A stretch of DNA of 64,000 nt from Zanthoxylum bungeanum (lineage: Eukaryota > Streptophyta > Magnoliopsida > Sapindales > Rutaceae), in the NCBI GenBank assembly GCA_019454045.1, contig SKCR01034774.1, positions 62,001-126,000 on the forward strand, given 5' to 3'. A model generated the notes under the pieces. That model had not been told where the DNA came from. It was given only the letters and a program-made list of their open reading frames with translations, and did no database searches. Below are positions 23,678 to 37,497 of the stretch, piece by piece. Position 1 is the stretch's first letter. Every line of letters begins with the position of its first letter. Both the position numbers and the translations under genes were made by a program.

Positions 23678-25712
23678 TGTTGGATAATATGACCCATAGC
23701 ATCACTATTTGCACAGATCATTGTGTTGCTGTGGCAAATTAACTATGTAACAAGGAAATTGCACTCTCGTCATTTGTGATTAGATCACCATAGATATATA
23801 AATGAATAGAGGTCCCTATGATTAGTTCCTGGATTGAGATGATATGAGACAGTATCAGTCCACGAAGGATTATTCATTAAATATCCCTAGCCGTAGTATT
23901 ATCGAGACTGGACATCGATAATGCGGAATAGGCTAGTATTGCACTTGTACGCGTTGTGAGGGCACAACGGCATAGTTCTCATATATATAAGTATTGGATA
24001 CTTGTGCAAGTGCGATAGGAGGTCGTGTTTCACCGATGGTACGGGAAACAGCTTCGCTCTGGATAGACCCTTCGGAATCCCATTGGTATTATGACTAGGT
24101 GTCTATGGGAGGCCGAAATCAAGGTAGGTGTGTATAGTCTTAACCTGAGACTTACATCGCTAATACTTACGACAATCGGTAAACTTTGGTTTTGGTGGTG
24201 GGGGATCTTAACTGGTTCTGTGTTCACCTCTTCTGGGTTTATCAGAGAATCGTAGTGTATTGGATGTGATGTCAAGATGGAAGTGTCACTCCAGTCATAA
24301 TGGAGATGATGTCACGCAGGATACGATATTAGTGCTCTTAAGTGATGCGCATCCAATCGTGATATTATGACCAGATCATGAATATCCGATTATAGAGACT
24401 AGTTACCAGACATTCGATATGTGTTTCGGACGGGGCAGACACTTATCCAGCCCCAGCCCTAGCGTGTAATCCGATACTGGGCCGATATGCACAATACAAT
24501 TGTGTACTACGCTTGATACAGATCTTTGATATTCTTTGATGAATATGTCCGGAGAACTTGGGAAGACTTGGTGCTTTGCTAGGAGTCGACCTTGTCTCGT
24601 AAATCGGTAGAACGTAGTACTTGGTACGTACGTGATTCGGATACTCCGACGACCGTATTTACTGCCAGATTATCCGGGGATCTCATGAGTCGCTTCCCGA
24701 TAATCCACCGATGACGCACAACTCGCACTCTTGAATAATCTGGGATTATAAAGAAGAGAGAGAGAAAATTAATCTAGGATTAATAACGGAGATATTTTAT
24801 CCGGGATAAAATGTCGTCTAGAGAGAGATAACGATTAATTTGGAATTAATCGGTAAATTAATATATTCGATATATTATACTTAATTAGATTTCGACGTGG
24901 AATTAAAATTAGATTTTAATTCGGGCAAACGAGTTAATTTAGAATTAATTCGTTAGCGAAGTAAATAATAATTTCGCCAGGCGCAATTATTTATTTAAAT
25001 TCGATTGAATAAACGTCGCGACGTAAGCTCGGTATTTCGGAAATATCGAACCCGAACGCGTGAGTGCACGTGGGCCCACTTTCATTTGGAAACGTGTGGG
25101 GCCCACATGACACAGGTCATTTTATGCATTATTTTATTCTAATGCATTGCATGGTGATAGTGTACAATACACTCAATGGTCTTGCATGGAGTTTGAGTGT
25201 TTGACACTCTAAGCCATTGCATGTTTTGTGTCATAAATTTATTATCAATTTAATAAATATTATGGCATAAATATAAATTGATTTTTGGTAAATCATTTTC
25301 AACTTAACACAAGATCTCTCTCATTTCTCTCTACTCTCTCACGCCCATAGAAGGGCAAAACTCACTGGTTTTTATCACAAAAAATGTGAGCAATAGGGAA
25401 GCAAGGGTTGGGTTTTCATGGTGAAAACCGCAAGTGCTAGCACACTACGAGTCTTGCGAAGGTGGTAGGGAGGTTCACCCATGAGGCGGGACTCATCCGA
25501 CGGAGTTTGGAGCTTCGTTTTGAGACCCGAAATTCTGTTTTGCAGGGACAGTGGACTGTTGCAGTTTGGCGTGAAGTGCAGTGCATTTTTGGCCTTCATT
25601 CATCTCCAAATCGACTCAACCGATCAATGTGAGTATTCCGCTACCTCCGTTGATGTATTCACACATTGTTTTCATGTCTTGTTTGATCTTGGGACCTTAG
25701 AATAAATCAACA
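23678..25712 (+). repeat. C3 3' LTR
   Basis: 2035 bp, tgttggataa...aaatcaaca. A TATA-like cataaatataaattg lies near 25268, followed by a CT-rich tract (ctctctcatttctctctact) near 25315, as expected around a copia transcription start. The dyad series is at about 24735-25045. Confidence 0.9.
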
Positions 25713-25717
25713 CAAAC

Positions 25718-27071
25718 ATAGTTGGTATACATGGGATCCATATCGGACTTTATGGTACTTTGCCATAATAGGGAGTCGATACCTTATATCACTTCCTCAT
25801 ACGTAGTCAGTTCGTATTCCTCAATAATATTGGCATCTTAATGAGGTGATATCAGAAACCCATACCCCACGATGTTTTCTGACTCTCTCTCGATCTACGC
25901 GGTTCTTGTGTATTCGAAGATTATGAGTATAGATTCATCCTTGATGAAATATCTGTGTTCCATTAAGGAATCGGTGCCTGGAACAGTATTACTCCGATTT
26001 TTCATCGAGTTTTACTTTCCTCCCACTTACCACTGCATATCGGTATTCCTCTTAGGAAAACCGCATGGTGAGCAACAATTACATTGTTCTCTTGTGAGTT
26101 GTATAAGTACTATACTTTGGTATCCCTAGGATAACCTACAATTAGGCACTTATCCAATTCGGGTTTTAGTTTGGTATCATCCAAACATATGCATAACATA
26201 CCCAAATATACAGGAATGAGAAAACCCAGTTTCTTTTCTGTTCATATCTAATATGAAATCTGTCAAACATATTTTATGGAACCTTATTCTAAATAAGTTC
26301 TGCACTGTTTATGCGTATCCGTTGAAGGAAATGGTAGCTCAGAGCGACTCATGATTAACCTTATCATGTCAACAAATTTTGATTTCTCAGTTCGGACACA
26401 CCGTCAAATTGACGTGTTCCGGGAGGAGTCCTCATTGAAAGAATACTATACTCTTTCAAGTATATGAGAAACTTATTGCTTAAGTATTTTCATCATGGTC
26501 TGACCGTGACGATTTAATACTATAGCCGATCTGTTTATCTACTTCGTGTCGAAACTTTAAAAGTTTCCGATTTGTGTTTCAAAAGAGACACATAACCATA
26601 ACGCGATGCCATATCCGTTAAGGTCACGAAATATTCATATCCACCTCTAGCCTAGCTATACATGGCTCACCTATGTCACTATGATCGAGGGCTAACAGAT
26701 CGGTGGCATTTACACTTTTACCAAGTAATAGTGTCTTAGGCACTTTGCCCAATAAACTATATTCGTAGACTTTATTTGAATAGAATCAAATATGTCCTAG
26801 TACCAACTTTTCAAAAGTGTGGATATACGATTCTTGTTTGATTGTGTCCCAGAAAACAATGCCACAATTAAGTTTCAACTGATCAACTCAGTTCGAGTTA
26901 TTAGTTTGTCATGTTATATGTTTGAGATTTATTTATATTCAAAATATAAATACTGTTATTTCACATCTAATGTGTTTATCTTTATATCATCTTTATATAA
27001 TAAAATACTTTAGTGTTCTAGAATATAAAGGTATACCCGTAACAGGTTAAACCCTGATATAGAGATAATGT
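25718..27071 (-). pseudogene. C2 decayed pol: integrase to protease side
   Basis: This continues C2 pol after C3. On the minus strand it parallels 35000-36300 of C5 (pre-integrase ...tggcattgttttctgggaca, integrase core, connection to reverse transcriptase). It is full of stops. It ends where C4 begins, with gataatgt before tgttgg. Confidence 0.7.
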
Positions 27072-29100
27072 TGTTGGATAGTTATGACCCATAGCGTCAC
27101 TATTTGTACAGATCATGGTGTTGTTGTACAAATTAACTATGTGACAAAGGAAATTGCTCTTTTATCATTTGTGATTAGATCACCAAGATGTATAAATGAT
27201 GAAAGGTCCATATGATTAGTTCCTGGATTGAGATGATATGAGACAATATCAATCCATAAAGGTTTAATCATTAAATATCCTATTCGTAGTATTATCGAGA
27301 TTAGACATCGATAATGCGGAATAGACTAGTATTACACTTGTGTGCGTTGTGAGGGCATAACGACATAGTTCTCATATATTTGTGTATAGGATACTCATGC
27401 AAGTGTAGTAGGAGGTTGTATTTTACCGATGGTACAGAAAACAGCCTCACTCTGGATAGACCCCTCGGAATTCCATTGGTAGTATTACTATGTGTCTATG
27501 GAAGTCCGAATCAGGGTAGGTGTATTTGGTCTTAACCTGAGACTTGCACCGCTAATACTTGCGACAATCAATATACTTTGGTTTTAGGTCGTCCAGGGAT
27601 TTAACAAGTTCTGTGTACGCCTCTGCTGGGTATATTGAGAATCGTAGTGTGTTGGGTGTGATGTCGAGACGGAAGTATCACTCCAGTAATAGTGGAGATG
27701 ATGATCACGTAGGATACAGAACTTGTCTCTTATATGCTGCAGCTATCAATATATCATGACTAGGTCATGTTTATCCGATTATAGAGACTAGTTACCAGAG
27801 ATCTGATATGTGCTTCGTACGGGGCAGACACATTTCCAGCCCTCGGCCTAGTATGTGACATCAGATACTGGATCAAGATACGCAATACTACATATACTAC
27901 ACCTGATATAGATCACATATTCCTGTAAGGATATTTCTGGAGAATTGGGTAGGCATGGTGCTTTGCTAGAAGCCAACCTTGTCTTGTAAATCGGTACAAA
28001 CGTAGTAAGCGGTACTTACGTCTTCAGATAGTCCGACGACCGCATTTACTGCCAACATATCCAGGGATCTCATTGGTCGCTTCCCAAAGATTCACCGATG
28101 ACGTATGACTCGCACTTTATTAATCTGGGATTAATTAAATGATAGAGAAAATTAATCTGGGATTAATTGCGGAGATATTTTATCTGGGATAAAATATCAT
28201 ATAAAGAGAGATAAAGATTAATTTGGAATTAATCGATAAAATAATACATTCGATATATTATACGAAATTGGATTTCGACGCGGAATTGAAATTAGATTTT
28301 AATTCGGGCGAACGAGTTAATTTAAAATTAATTCGTTAGCGACTTGAATAGTGATTTTGCTAGGCATAATTATTTAATTGCGTCGCAACGGAAAATTCGT
28401 TAATTTGGAATTAGCGAACCCGGGCCCGAGAGTATTTGTGAGCGCATTCGCATTTCGAATTCGAGTGCGGCACACAAGTCACATCAAGCGTCAAATTGCT
28501 AGTCGCATCAAGCGTCAAATCATTAGTCACTTTGAGTGATGTGACAACTTGTCACTTGATTGATTGATTAATGGGAGTTTTTGGGGAGCTTTTAAAGCTT
28601 GTACCTTGTTAACTTTTTGAAAGCTAACATTTGGTATATGTTTTGATTTTAGAAAATCAATTTCAACACAACACATTTACTCTTTCTCTCTCCATTTTAC
28701 ACAGTTTTGGAGCCAGAAACTCCTTCTTCTCTCACACGGTCTAGGACCAATTTCTTCATTCTGTTTTCTGGTTTACCGAGAATGAAGGGAAGAAAAGAGT
28801 GATTTTTGTGGCAAAAATCAAAAGTGCTAGCACACATCAGAGTTTTACGAAGGTGATAGGGAAACCCACCCGTGGGCTTGGAATACCATTTGAGAAGCTT
28901 GGAGCTTCATGGATCACCATGGCCGAATTTGGAGAAGTTGAAAAATAGTGGACTGCCGAGCATCAATGAGGCAGAAAAAGATTTTTGTTGTCCACCGCAT
29001 CGCTCAACCGCTCGATGTAACTACTCCGCAACTTCCTTGATGTATTCACATGTATGTTTTATGCTTGTTATTCGATCCTTGGGACCGTAGAACTCCAACA
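27072..29100 (+). repeat. C4 5' LTR
   Basis: 2029 bp, tgttggatagttatgaccc...gtagaactccaaca, followed by a perfect primer site. The dyad series is at about 28110-28420. Confidence 0.9.
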
Positions 29101-29101
29101 A

Positions 29102-29113
29102 TGGTATCAGAGC
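29102..29113 (+). promoter_or_regulatory. C4 primer-binding site
   Basis: TGGTATCAGAGC, complementary to the 3' end of initiator methionine tRNA, the usual primer of plant copia elements. It lies one base after the LTR. Confidence 0.9.
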
Positions 29114-29670
29114 GTTGTTAAAAGCATGAAACTTGATTTAGGGTTAAAATTGGGTAAAATGTGTTTGAGCATGATTTGATGAAATTGGATGATTAAGTAT
29201 GTTTAAATTATTTTTAATTGAAGTTTGATTGGATAAATTTCAAGAAAAATGGTTTGGAATAATTTTGCCCAAATATTTAGGCTTGGCCGAATACATGGGC
29301 CCTAATTTGTCTTGGAATTTTATTTGATTTTTGATTCATTGGATGAGTTAGAATCATTCGGGAAATGTTGATTGTGGATTTAATTTGATTGAAAGTGAAT
29401 CGATTTTGAAACCCCCACATTGCCGAGACATATATAGCATGTAATTGGGTTTGATTTTTGATAAAATATGTTGGACATGTTTTGTTGTTAATAAGCATAA
29501 TTAATTAGGCTAATTGATGTTTTGGAAAGGTTAATTTGGGTGATTAGTTATGGCAATACACTTTGTTTAATTAAATATGAAATTTGGAATTTTTGTAGTT
29601 TAATTAAATGGGCTTAAATTGGATTTGGGCTTGAAATGTTGTAAATGGGCTAATTGGGCTTGGTTGTACC
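29114..29670 (+). other. C4 leader, first part
   Basis: Untranslated leader parallel to 31781-32345 in C5. No coding signal. The last five bases, GTACC, are one copy of the C5 target duplication. Confidence 0.75.
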
Positions 29671-31767
29671 TGTTGGACAATTATGACCCATAGCGTCACT
29701 ATTTGTACAGATCATGGTGTTATTGTACAAATTAACTATGTGACAAAGGAGATTTCTCTCTTATCATTTGTGATTAGATCACCAAGATGTATAAATGATA
29801 GGAGGTCCCTATGATTTGTTCTGTGATTGAGAATGATATGAGACAGTATCAGTCCATGAAGGATAAATCATTAAATATCCATAGTCAGAGTATTATCGAG
29901 ATTGGACATCGATAAATGCGTAAAAGACTAGTATTACACTTGTGCGAGTTGTGAGGGCACAATAACATAGTTCTCATATATTTGGGTATTGGATACTCAT
30001 GCAAGTGTAATAGGAGGTTGTGTTTTACCGATGGTACGGAAAAAGCTTCGCACTGGATAGACCCCCTCGGAATTCCATTGGTAGTATGACTATGTGTCTA
30101 TGGAAGTCCGAAATCAGGGTAGGTGTATTTGGTCTTAACTTGAGATTTGCACCGCTAATACTTTCGACAATCAATATACTTTAGCTTTGGTCGTCCAGGG
30201 CTTTAACCGGTTCTGTGTACGGCTCTTCTGGGTATATTGAGAATCGTAGTATATTGGGTGTGATGTCAAGATGGTAGTATCACTCCAGTCATAGTGGAGA
30301 TGATGTCACGTAGGATACGGTACTAATACTCATAAGTATTACAGTCATCGGGATATTATGACTAGGTCATGTATATCCGATTATAGAGACTAGTTATCAG
30401 ACATCCGACATGTGCTTTATACGGGGCAGACACAATTCCAGCCCCAGGCCTAGCACGTGACATCTGATACTGGATCGAAATACGCAATACTACGTATACT
30501 ACGCCTGATATAGATCACTATATTCCTGTAAGGATATTTCTGGAGAATTGGGTAGGCATGGCGCTTTGCAAGAAGCCAACCTTGTCTTGTAAATCGGTAT
30601 AAACGTAGTATTAGGTACTTCCGTGTTCGGATAGTCCGACGACCGAATTTACTGCCAACATATACGGGGATCTCATAGGTCGCTTCCCGAAGAATCACCG
30701 ATGACGTATGACTCGCACCTTTAATTAATCTGGGATTAATTAGATGAGAGAGAAAATTAATCTGGGATTAATTACGGATATATTTTATCTGGGATAAAAT
30801 ATCAATTAAAGAGAGATAATGATTAATTTGAACTTAATCGATAAAATAATATATTCGATATATTATACGAAATTGGATTTCGACGCGGAATTAAAATTGG
30901 ATTTTAATTCGGGCGAACGAGTTAATTTAGAATTAATTCGTTAGCGACATGAATAGTGATTTCGCTAGGCATAATCATTTAATTGCGTCGCAACAGAAAA
31001 TTCATTAATTTGGAATTAGCGAACCCGAGCCCGAGATTGTTTGCGAGCACATTCGCATTTCGAATTCGACTGAGGCACGCAAGCCAAATCAAGCGTCAAA
31101 TCGCTAGTCGCATCTAGCTTCACATCATTTGTCAATCAAATGATAGATGTCTTTCACTTTGAGTGATTGACACCAGTCACTATTCATGAGTGATGTGAGT
31201 TGATGGAAAGCTTTTTGAAAGCTTGAATGACATTTATTGTTATTTTAATTATTTGTATATGTTTTATTTTGTTTTTTGAAATCAAAGGAAGAGTATTAGA
31301 TACACTTAACACATTACAACAAATATCATCCATCTCTCTCTCTCATTGGTTCACGAATTTGGAGCCAAAATTCCTATTATTCTCTCTCGGCCAACATGTC
31401 ATTTTTCTTCTCAAAAATTCACTGGTTTGACCGTGAAAATAGAGGAAAAATGGAAGCAAAGTGTGATGTTTTTGTGGCAAAAACATCAAGAGCTAGCACT
31501 TGAGAGACATGCGAAGGTGATAGGGAAGTCCACCCATGAGCTTGGAATCACCATGACAAAGCTTGGAGCTTGATGGAGGAAGATTGAAGCCGATTTTGAG
31601 GACTGTAAAAAGCCCACTGACGTGACTTCTTGGAGGAGGCAGAATGTTTTTTGTTCATCGCCGCGTCTCTCAACCGATCGATGTGAGTATTCCGCAACTT
31701 CGTTGATTGTATTCACATGTATTTTCAATGCTTGAAATGATCTTGGGATGCTTAGAGAATTCCAACA
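29671..31767 (+). repeat. C5 5' LTR
   Basis: 2097 bp, tgttggacaattatgaccc...agaattccaaca. The dyad series is at about 30720-31030. The CT-rich tract catctctctctctcattgg near 31330 probably lies just after the transcription start. Confidence 0.9.
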
Positions 31768-31768
31768 A

Positions 31769-31780
31769 TGGTATCAGAGC
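31769..31780 (+). promoter_or_regulatory. C5 primer-binding site
   Basis: TGGTATCAGAGC one base after the LTR end. Confidence 0.9.
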
Positions 31781-33960
31781 AAGGTTGAGCATGAAAATAT
31801 ATTAGGGTTAAAATTTGGGTAAAATGTGTTTGAGCATGATTTAATTAAATTGGATGTTTGAGTATGCTTAAAACATGTTTTATTGAGGATTGATTGGATC
31901 AATTTGATGAAATGTTGCTTGGAACAAATTTGCCTAATTTTTATGGCTTGGCCGAAAACTACAGAAGCCCTAATGTCTTGGAATTTTTGATTTTTTGATT
32001 CATTGGATGAGTTGGAAATCAATTGGGAATGTTGATTTATGTTTAATTGGATTTTATTGGATTGAATTGAATTGGACATAAAATCCCCTCCAACCGAGAC
32101 TTATATAACATGAATATAGGTTTGATTTTTGTTAAATTGTGTTGGACATGATTTAATGATGATAAGAATGATTAATTGGACTAATTTGGTGTTTTGGAAA
32201 TATTGATTTGGGTAATTAATTATGCTATACACTTTATGTAATTAAATTGTGAAATTGGATTTTTGTAATTTAATTGAATTGGGCTTAAATTGGATTTGGG
32301 CTTGAAATGTTGTAAATGGGCTAATTGGGCTTGGTTGTACCAAGTTGGGTTTAGGCTAAATTGGTTGGATCCAATTGGGCCCAAAACCGCTTCCATAAAT
32401 CCCAAATGCGACTAATGGACCTTAATAAATATAATTGGGCCTAATGGCCTAAATTGATTTCTAGGCTTATGGGGTTACTCATTGATTGGACTTTGGTTAT
32501 TGGGTTTGACCCGAGTTGACTAAAAGTCCACGCCTAAAGAAATAATCAAAAGCCTATTGGACTTTAATTAAATTAATATTGGATATTAATCGGGCTTTGA
32601 GACCCGTAACGATTAAATTTGGAATTTAAGTCGTAAAGGTTCGTTAATAAAGTGTAATATTTAATTTGAAATTAAATAGTGAATTAGTATTAAATACAAA
32701 TTGAATTGAATTTAATTATGTAGTTAATTTAATTCGAGAATTCGTACTTTGAGTACTTATTCGCAAAACGAGTTTGACTCGAGCAAATCAAATCGTTGTT
32801 TGAACATTGGATGGTCATTAATAATATCAGATTAATTAATTGATTAATTGATTGATAACATGCTTGTGTGAATACATGGTTGCGATGCATGAATAATGTA
32901 TATCGGATGGATATTAGATGGGTGGGTGGGTTTTTAGAAATTGTTGTAATAAATTTGGAATTTATTAATTGGACCTGCGTGTCCAGCCTTATTACCTCCA
33001 TACTCTTTGTATTTCTCTTCTCACCTATTCCCCTCAATATAAATGAGGTTTCTTAGAAGTGTAGTGTAACGGGTAGAAGTAAATACTTGTGCTAGCGGGA
33101 GAGAGGAAATGGAGAGATTTGATCTAGGATCAATGTGTTAAGTATCCATCCGCATATCATTATTATTTTATTATACGTGCTTTATTATGTATTTAGAATG
33201 CATGTTTAAGAGTGTATGATGATGAGACTCTAACAAAATAATAAATTGGTTGCCAATTTGCACGCGAAAAACCCTCGCAATCGCAAAATATTAAGCGCTT
33301 TCCTTCCATTGAGTGATTCTCACTCAAGATCCGAGACTGGCATTGGCTTGTTGGCCAAAGTCAAGGCCTTTGTCCATCGACGATGTGTTTGAATCACGAA
33401 GGCTTTGTTCCATATCAGTGTCTTGTCCAAGTTGTGGTTTGTTGGCCAAAGTCAAGACCACTTCTTGTCCATCGACATTGATTACGAAGCTTTCCATGGT
33501 CAATGGGTCGCGCTTAACTGGGATCACTAAGTTTGTTGTGCCAAAGCCAAGACTTAGTTGATTCAGAGGAAAAAGGTTAGGTAATACATTGGATGTATTG
33601 GCATATATTATATATATGTTTCGGACTTGGATGTCCCCCTACCAGATCTAGGAATTGGATTGGATCCAATCGATCTTAGAGATCTACCTAGTTAATTATC
33701 ATACAATTTGTTGGCCAAAGTCAAGATTGTGTGATATTTAACGGGATCCTAGCCGGCTAGGAAACACGGTTTCCCGAGTACTCGACAGAGGGTTAGAGGC
33801 TCGCCGAAAAATAGTGGGAGGCAAGAATTGAATTTGCAATATTCGTTTAATTACTTGCCATACGCGCTCAAAACAAATATCATTCGTCAAATATATTAAA
33901 TGTTAGTTGGACTAATATTTAAATGTTGTTTTAATTAAAAGTTTGACTGTATTCAACCTA
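31781..33960 (+). other. C5 leader, about 2.2 kb
   Basis: Long untranslated leader without a coding frame. ttggccaaagtcaag occurs at 33351, 33442 and 33711, with a variant near 33537. AT-rich dyads such as taaatttggaattta occur near 32620-32680. Confidence 0.75.
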
Positions 33961-36900
33961 TTAAATTAAATTGATTAAATAGTTGGACTATAGTAATCAT
34001 TATAATAAATAGTACCTAAATCGTTGATTAAATAGTTGGATTATTAAAATCAAGAATTGAAAGATTGACATTTAAAAAACATAATCCTAGGGAAAATGTA
34101 TTTAAATGGTTTAATTTTCAAAATTGGTAATAATTTCAGGATGGTCCTGGAAACTAATAAGTTACTTTATTTGATAAAATAACATATTAGGCCTAAGCCC
34201 GGAGTTAAGCAAATAGTAGAGCATAATCTTTGGAAGATTCATGTAATGATAACTTACTTAATCCATTAAGCTTGTCGCAGTAAAACTCATTAATTTCTTA
34301 ATCAGAACTAAGGATTAGATCTTTATAGTATGATATTGAAATTGAAGGATCTTCAAAGATCTATCTTTATTTTAGAAGTACCATATTGCAATAGTAAACT
34401 CTTGGAGAGTTAATGGCTATTCTCAAGGAGACAAAGTCAAAATTTGCAATAAGGCAAGTAGTGCAAGTGCATCTTACTTCGATATTCTAGAAACCCGAGT
34501 CTTGGCCAAAGCCTTCTGGGATATGGAAAAGGGCAAAGGCAAAATCATTATAATCTTCTGGGAAGATAAAGGACATATCCCAAAATGTCTGCCTAAATTG
34601 TCGCAAACGGGATCGCGGAAGCATGACTGCCGTTTGAACAAAGCAGACATGAAGGAATTGAAGACAAGCAAGGCTCTGACTTCAAATATGTTTGTCATAA
34701 ATATGTTCACTACTAGTATTAAAATTGGATTTTAAATACTTAGTGTGATACATAAATATATTCTGGTGTTCAGAATCTGCTATTAGCAGGACACTAACAT
34801 CAATTGAGATTTATCTGCGAATTGAAACGGGATGAAAGTCGCTATTTTAACCGTAGATACCTAAGTTTAAGAACTACCCTTCGGGTGTGTACCTAAATTT
34901 GGAAACTGTTATAATGTAACTAGTTTGACTAGAAACATTATCTCTATATCAGTGTATAATCCGTTCCGGATGTACCTTTATATTCTAGAACACTAAAATA
35001 TTTTTATTAATAAAGATGATATTGAGATAAACACATTAGATGTGAATAACAGAATTTATATTTTGAATATAAATAAAATCTCAAATATATTACATGACAA
35101 ACAAATAGCTCAAACTGATTTGATCAGAAGAAACATATTGTGGCATTGTTGTCTGGGATACTATTAAACAAGACTCGTATATCCGCACTTTTGAAGAGTG
35201 GGTACTAGGACTGATTTGGTCCTATTCAAATAAAGTATACGAATCTAGTTTATTGGGCAAAGTGCCAATAACACTATTTACTTTGTAAAAAGTGAAAATG
35301 CCACCCATCTGTTAGCCCTAGTTCATAGTGAAGCAATTGGGCCCATGTCTAGCTAGGCTAGAGGTGGATATGAATATTTCGTGACCTTTACGGATGTGGC
35401 ATCGCGTTATGGTTATGTGTTTCTTTTGAAACACAAATCGGAAACTTTTAAAGTTTCGACACGAAATAGACAAACAGATCGGCTAAAGTATTAAATCGTC
35501 ACGGTTAGACCATGATGAAAATACTTAAGCAATAAGTTTCTAATATACTTGAAAGAGTATAGTATTCTTTCAATGAGGACTCCTCCTGGAACACGTCAAT
35601 TTGACGGTGTGTCCGCACTGAGAAACCGAATTTTGTTGGACATGATAAGGTTAATCATGAGTCGCTCTGAGCTACCATTTCCTTCAACGGATACGCATTA
35701 AATAGTACAGAACTATTAGATAAGGTTCCATAAAAATCTGTTAGACTATTTCATATTAGATATGAACAGGAAAGAAACCGAGTTTCTCATTCCTAATGAT
35801 TTGGGTATGCTGGGCATATGTTTGGATGATACCAAACTAGAACCCAAGTCGGATACTTGCAATTGTTGGTTATCCAAGGGAAACCATAAGTATAGTACTT
35901 GTACAACTCACAAGAGAACAATTTTAATTGTTGCTCGCCATGCGGTTTTCCTAAAAGGAAAACTGATATGCAGTGGTAAGTGGGAGGATAGTAAAACTCG
36001 ATGAAAATCATAGTAATACTATTCCTGGCACCTATTTCTTAATGGAACACAAATAGTTCATCAAGGATGAAACTATACCATTAATCTTCGAATACACAAG
36101 AACCGCGTATGTTGGAGAGAGTCAGAAAACAATCTGGGGTATGGGTTTCTGATCTCACCTCATAAATATGTCAATTTTATTGAGGTATACCAACTGACTA
36201 CGTATGAGGAAGTGATACAAGGTATCGACTCCCTAATTATGGTAAAGTGCCATGATATCCGAAATGGATTCCATGTATACCAACCAAGTTTGGACACTGG
36301 TTGTTGTACCAGAAGGCATTGTGCCTATTGGTACTATATAAGTCTTCAAGGAAGACATACATGAATGGCAACATACCAACGTACTAAGCTAGGCTTGTAG
36401 CTAAAAGGTATCGTTATCAACATTGTGTCGATTACGACGAAACCATTTACTCGTTGCCATTGTTAAATCCATTTGGATAATGCTTGCTAATGATGCATGT
36501 TTCATTCATGAAATATGGCAACTGAACATGAAAATCGCCTTCCTGAAAAGGAAACCTTTTGGAGGATGTTTACAACATCCTGTCGGTTTTGTCGTACCAA
36601 AACTAGCAAAAAAGGTTTGCAGGTTATTCGATCCATGTTTGGATTGAACAAGCATTAGGTTCTTGGAATTATCATTTTGATGTAATCATAATAGTTTATG
36701 ATTTAATTCAAAACGTAAATGATTCTTGTGTATATAAGGAGGTTAGTGGGAGCGCACTGACAGTGAATGTCCTATAAAATAATGATATCTCATTTCTTGG
36801 AAATGATATTCCCATAATAAAATCGGTGAAACCTTGGCTTTCATAAAAACTCTCCGAGAAATCGTACATTGAAAAATGTACGCGACCTGGTGTCTCATAC

Positions 36901-37497
36901 GCTTTGAGCATATTGAGTCACAATCAGGCCAATCCTAGTGATTGTCACTGGATTGATATTAAGAACATCCATTAGTATCTTAGAGGACTAAGGATGCTGT
37001 CTTAATCTATGGAAAAGAAGAAACTTGAAGTGACTAGGATCACTACTGCAAGTTTCCTAACCGATAAAGACGACTATAAGTCACGAAACGGTACTATACA
37101 ATTTGAATAACGGAACAGTGAGCTGGAAATCTTCCAAGCAAGATACTGTTACCGAATAAACAATAAATGCGGGTTATTGCTGCAGCTGAGGCAGCAATAG
37201 AAGCCTTCTGGGTCGATACTAAATCTAATTTGATTAGATATAGTTCTTTTAGCAGCTGAGCTAGGCTACAGCGCAGGCTAAAGAATTAATGGTCTCATCA
37301 ACGATCCATATACATACTTCGATATTCATCTTATTCGTTCGGATCATACATCGTGGCGATGCGATGATCGAATAAATCGCATCAGATGATAATCACACAA
37401 ATCCGCTGATGAAAACACTTTCTCAGTATTTTGAGCCAACCGTACATAGTTCGGGTGTAAGACACTCGAGTGACTGGCTATAGGCCAAGTGGGAGAT
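33961..37497 (+). pseudogene. C5 decayed gag-pol and polypurine tract
   Basis: The gag start is destroyed in the same way as in C3 (aatcattataataaatagta near 33997). The zinc-knuckle region is still traceable near 34580-34640 (gtctgcctaaattgtcgcaa), as are protease (34770-34990), pre-integrase (35150), integrase core (35300-35460) and reverse transcriptase (36600-36850). The YVDD region reads gtcctataaaataatgat, without the catalytic aspartates. RNase H near 37160-37280 and aagtgggagat at 37487-37497 close it. The longest frames are about 80 codons. Confidence 0.8.

Larger units (their letters stand above)
17843..25717 (+). mobile_element. C3: non-autonomous copia element with target duplication CAAAC
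   Basis: The element runs 17848-25712 with CAAAC at 17843-17847 and 25713-25717. The flanks rejoin C2 pol sequence (...gtgtccaaacatagttgg...). Its two LTRs appear nearly identical over their ~1.55 kb overlap, so the insertion is young. The 5' LTR has lost its last ~490 bp together with the primer site and first part of the leader. The internal region is a decayed gag-pol. LTR and leader resemble C6 more than C1 or C5. Confidence 0.9.
14569..27071 (-). mobile_element. C2: copia element in C1, 5' part lost
   Basis: A 3' LTR (14569-16559), polypurine tract and decayed pol (16560-17847 and 25718-27071) run on the minus strand. C3 lies inside it. C4 begins at 27072, and the expected remainder of C2 (gag, leader, 5' LTR) is missing from the far side of C4. 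The left flank ends in ...tataag, so the target duplication was probably ATAAG, but its partner is gone. Confidence 0.75.

Noticed and set aside
25481..25705. 74-codon frame near the end of the C3 LTR
   Set aside because: Lies across the LTR end; the counterpart is not open in other LTRs.
33313..33561. 82-codon frame with relatives at 40342-40590 and 61950-62228
   Set aside because: Translation of the repeated leader motif. The frame shifts between copies and no family is recognised.
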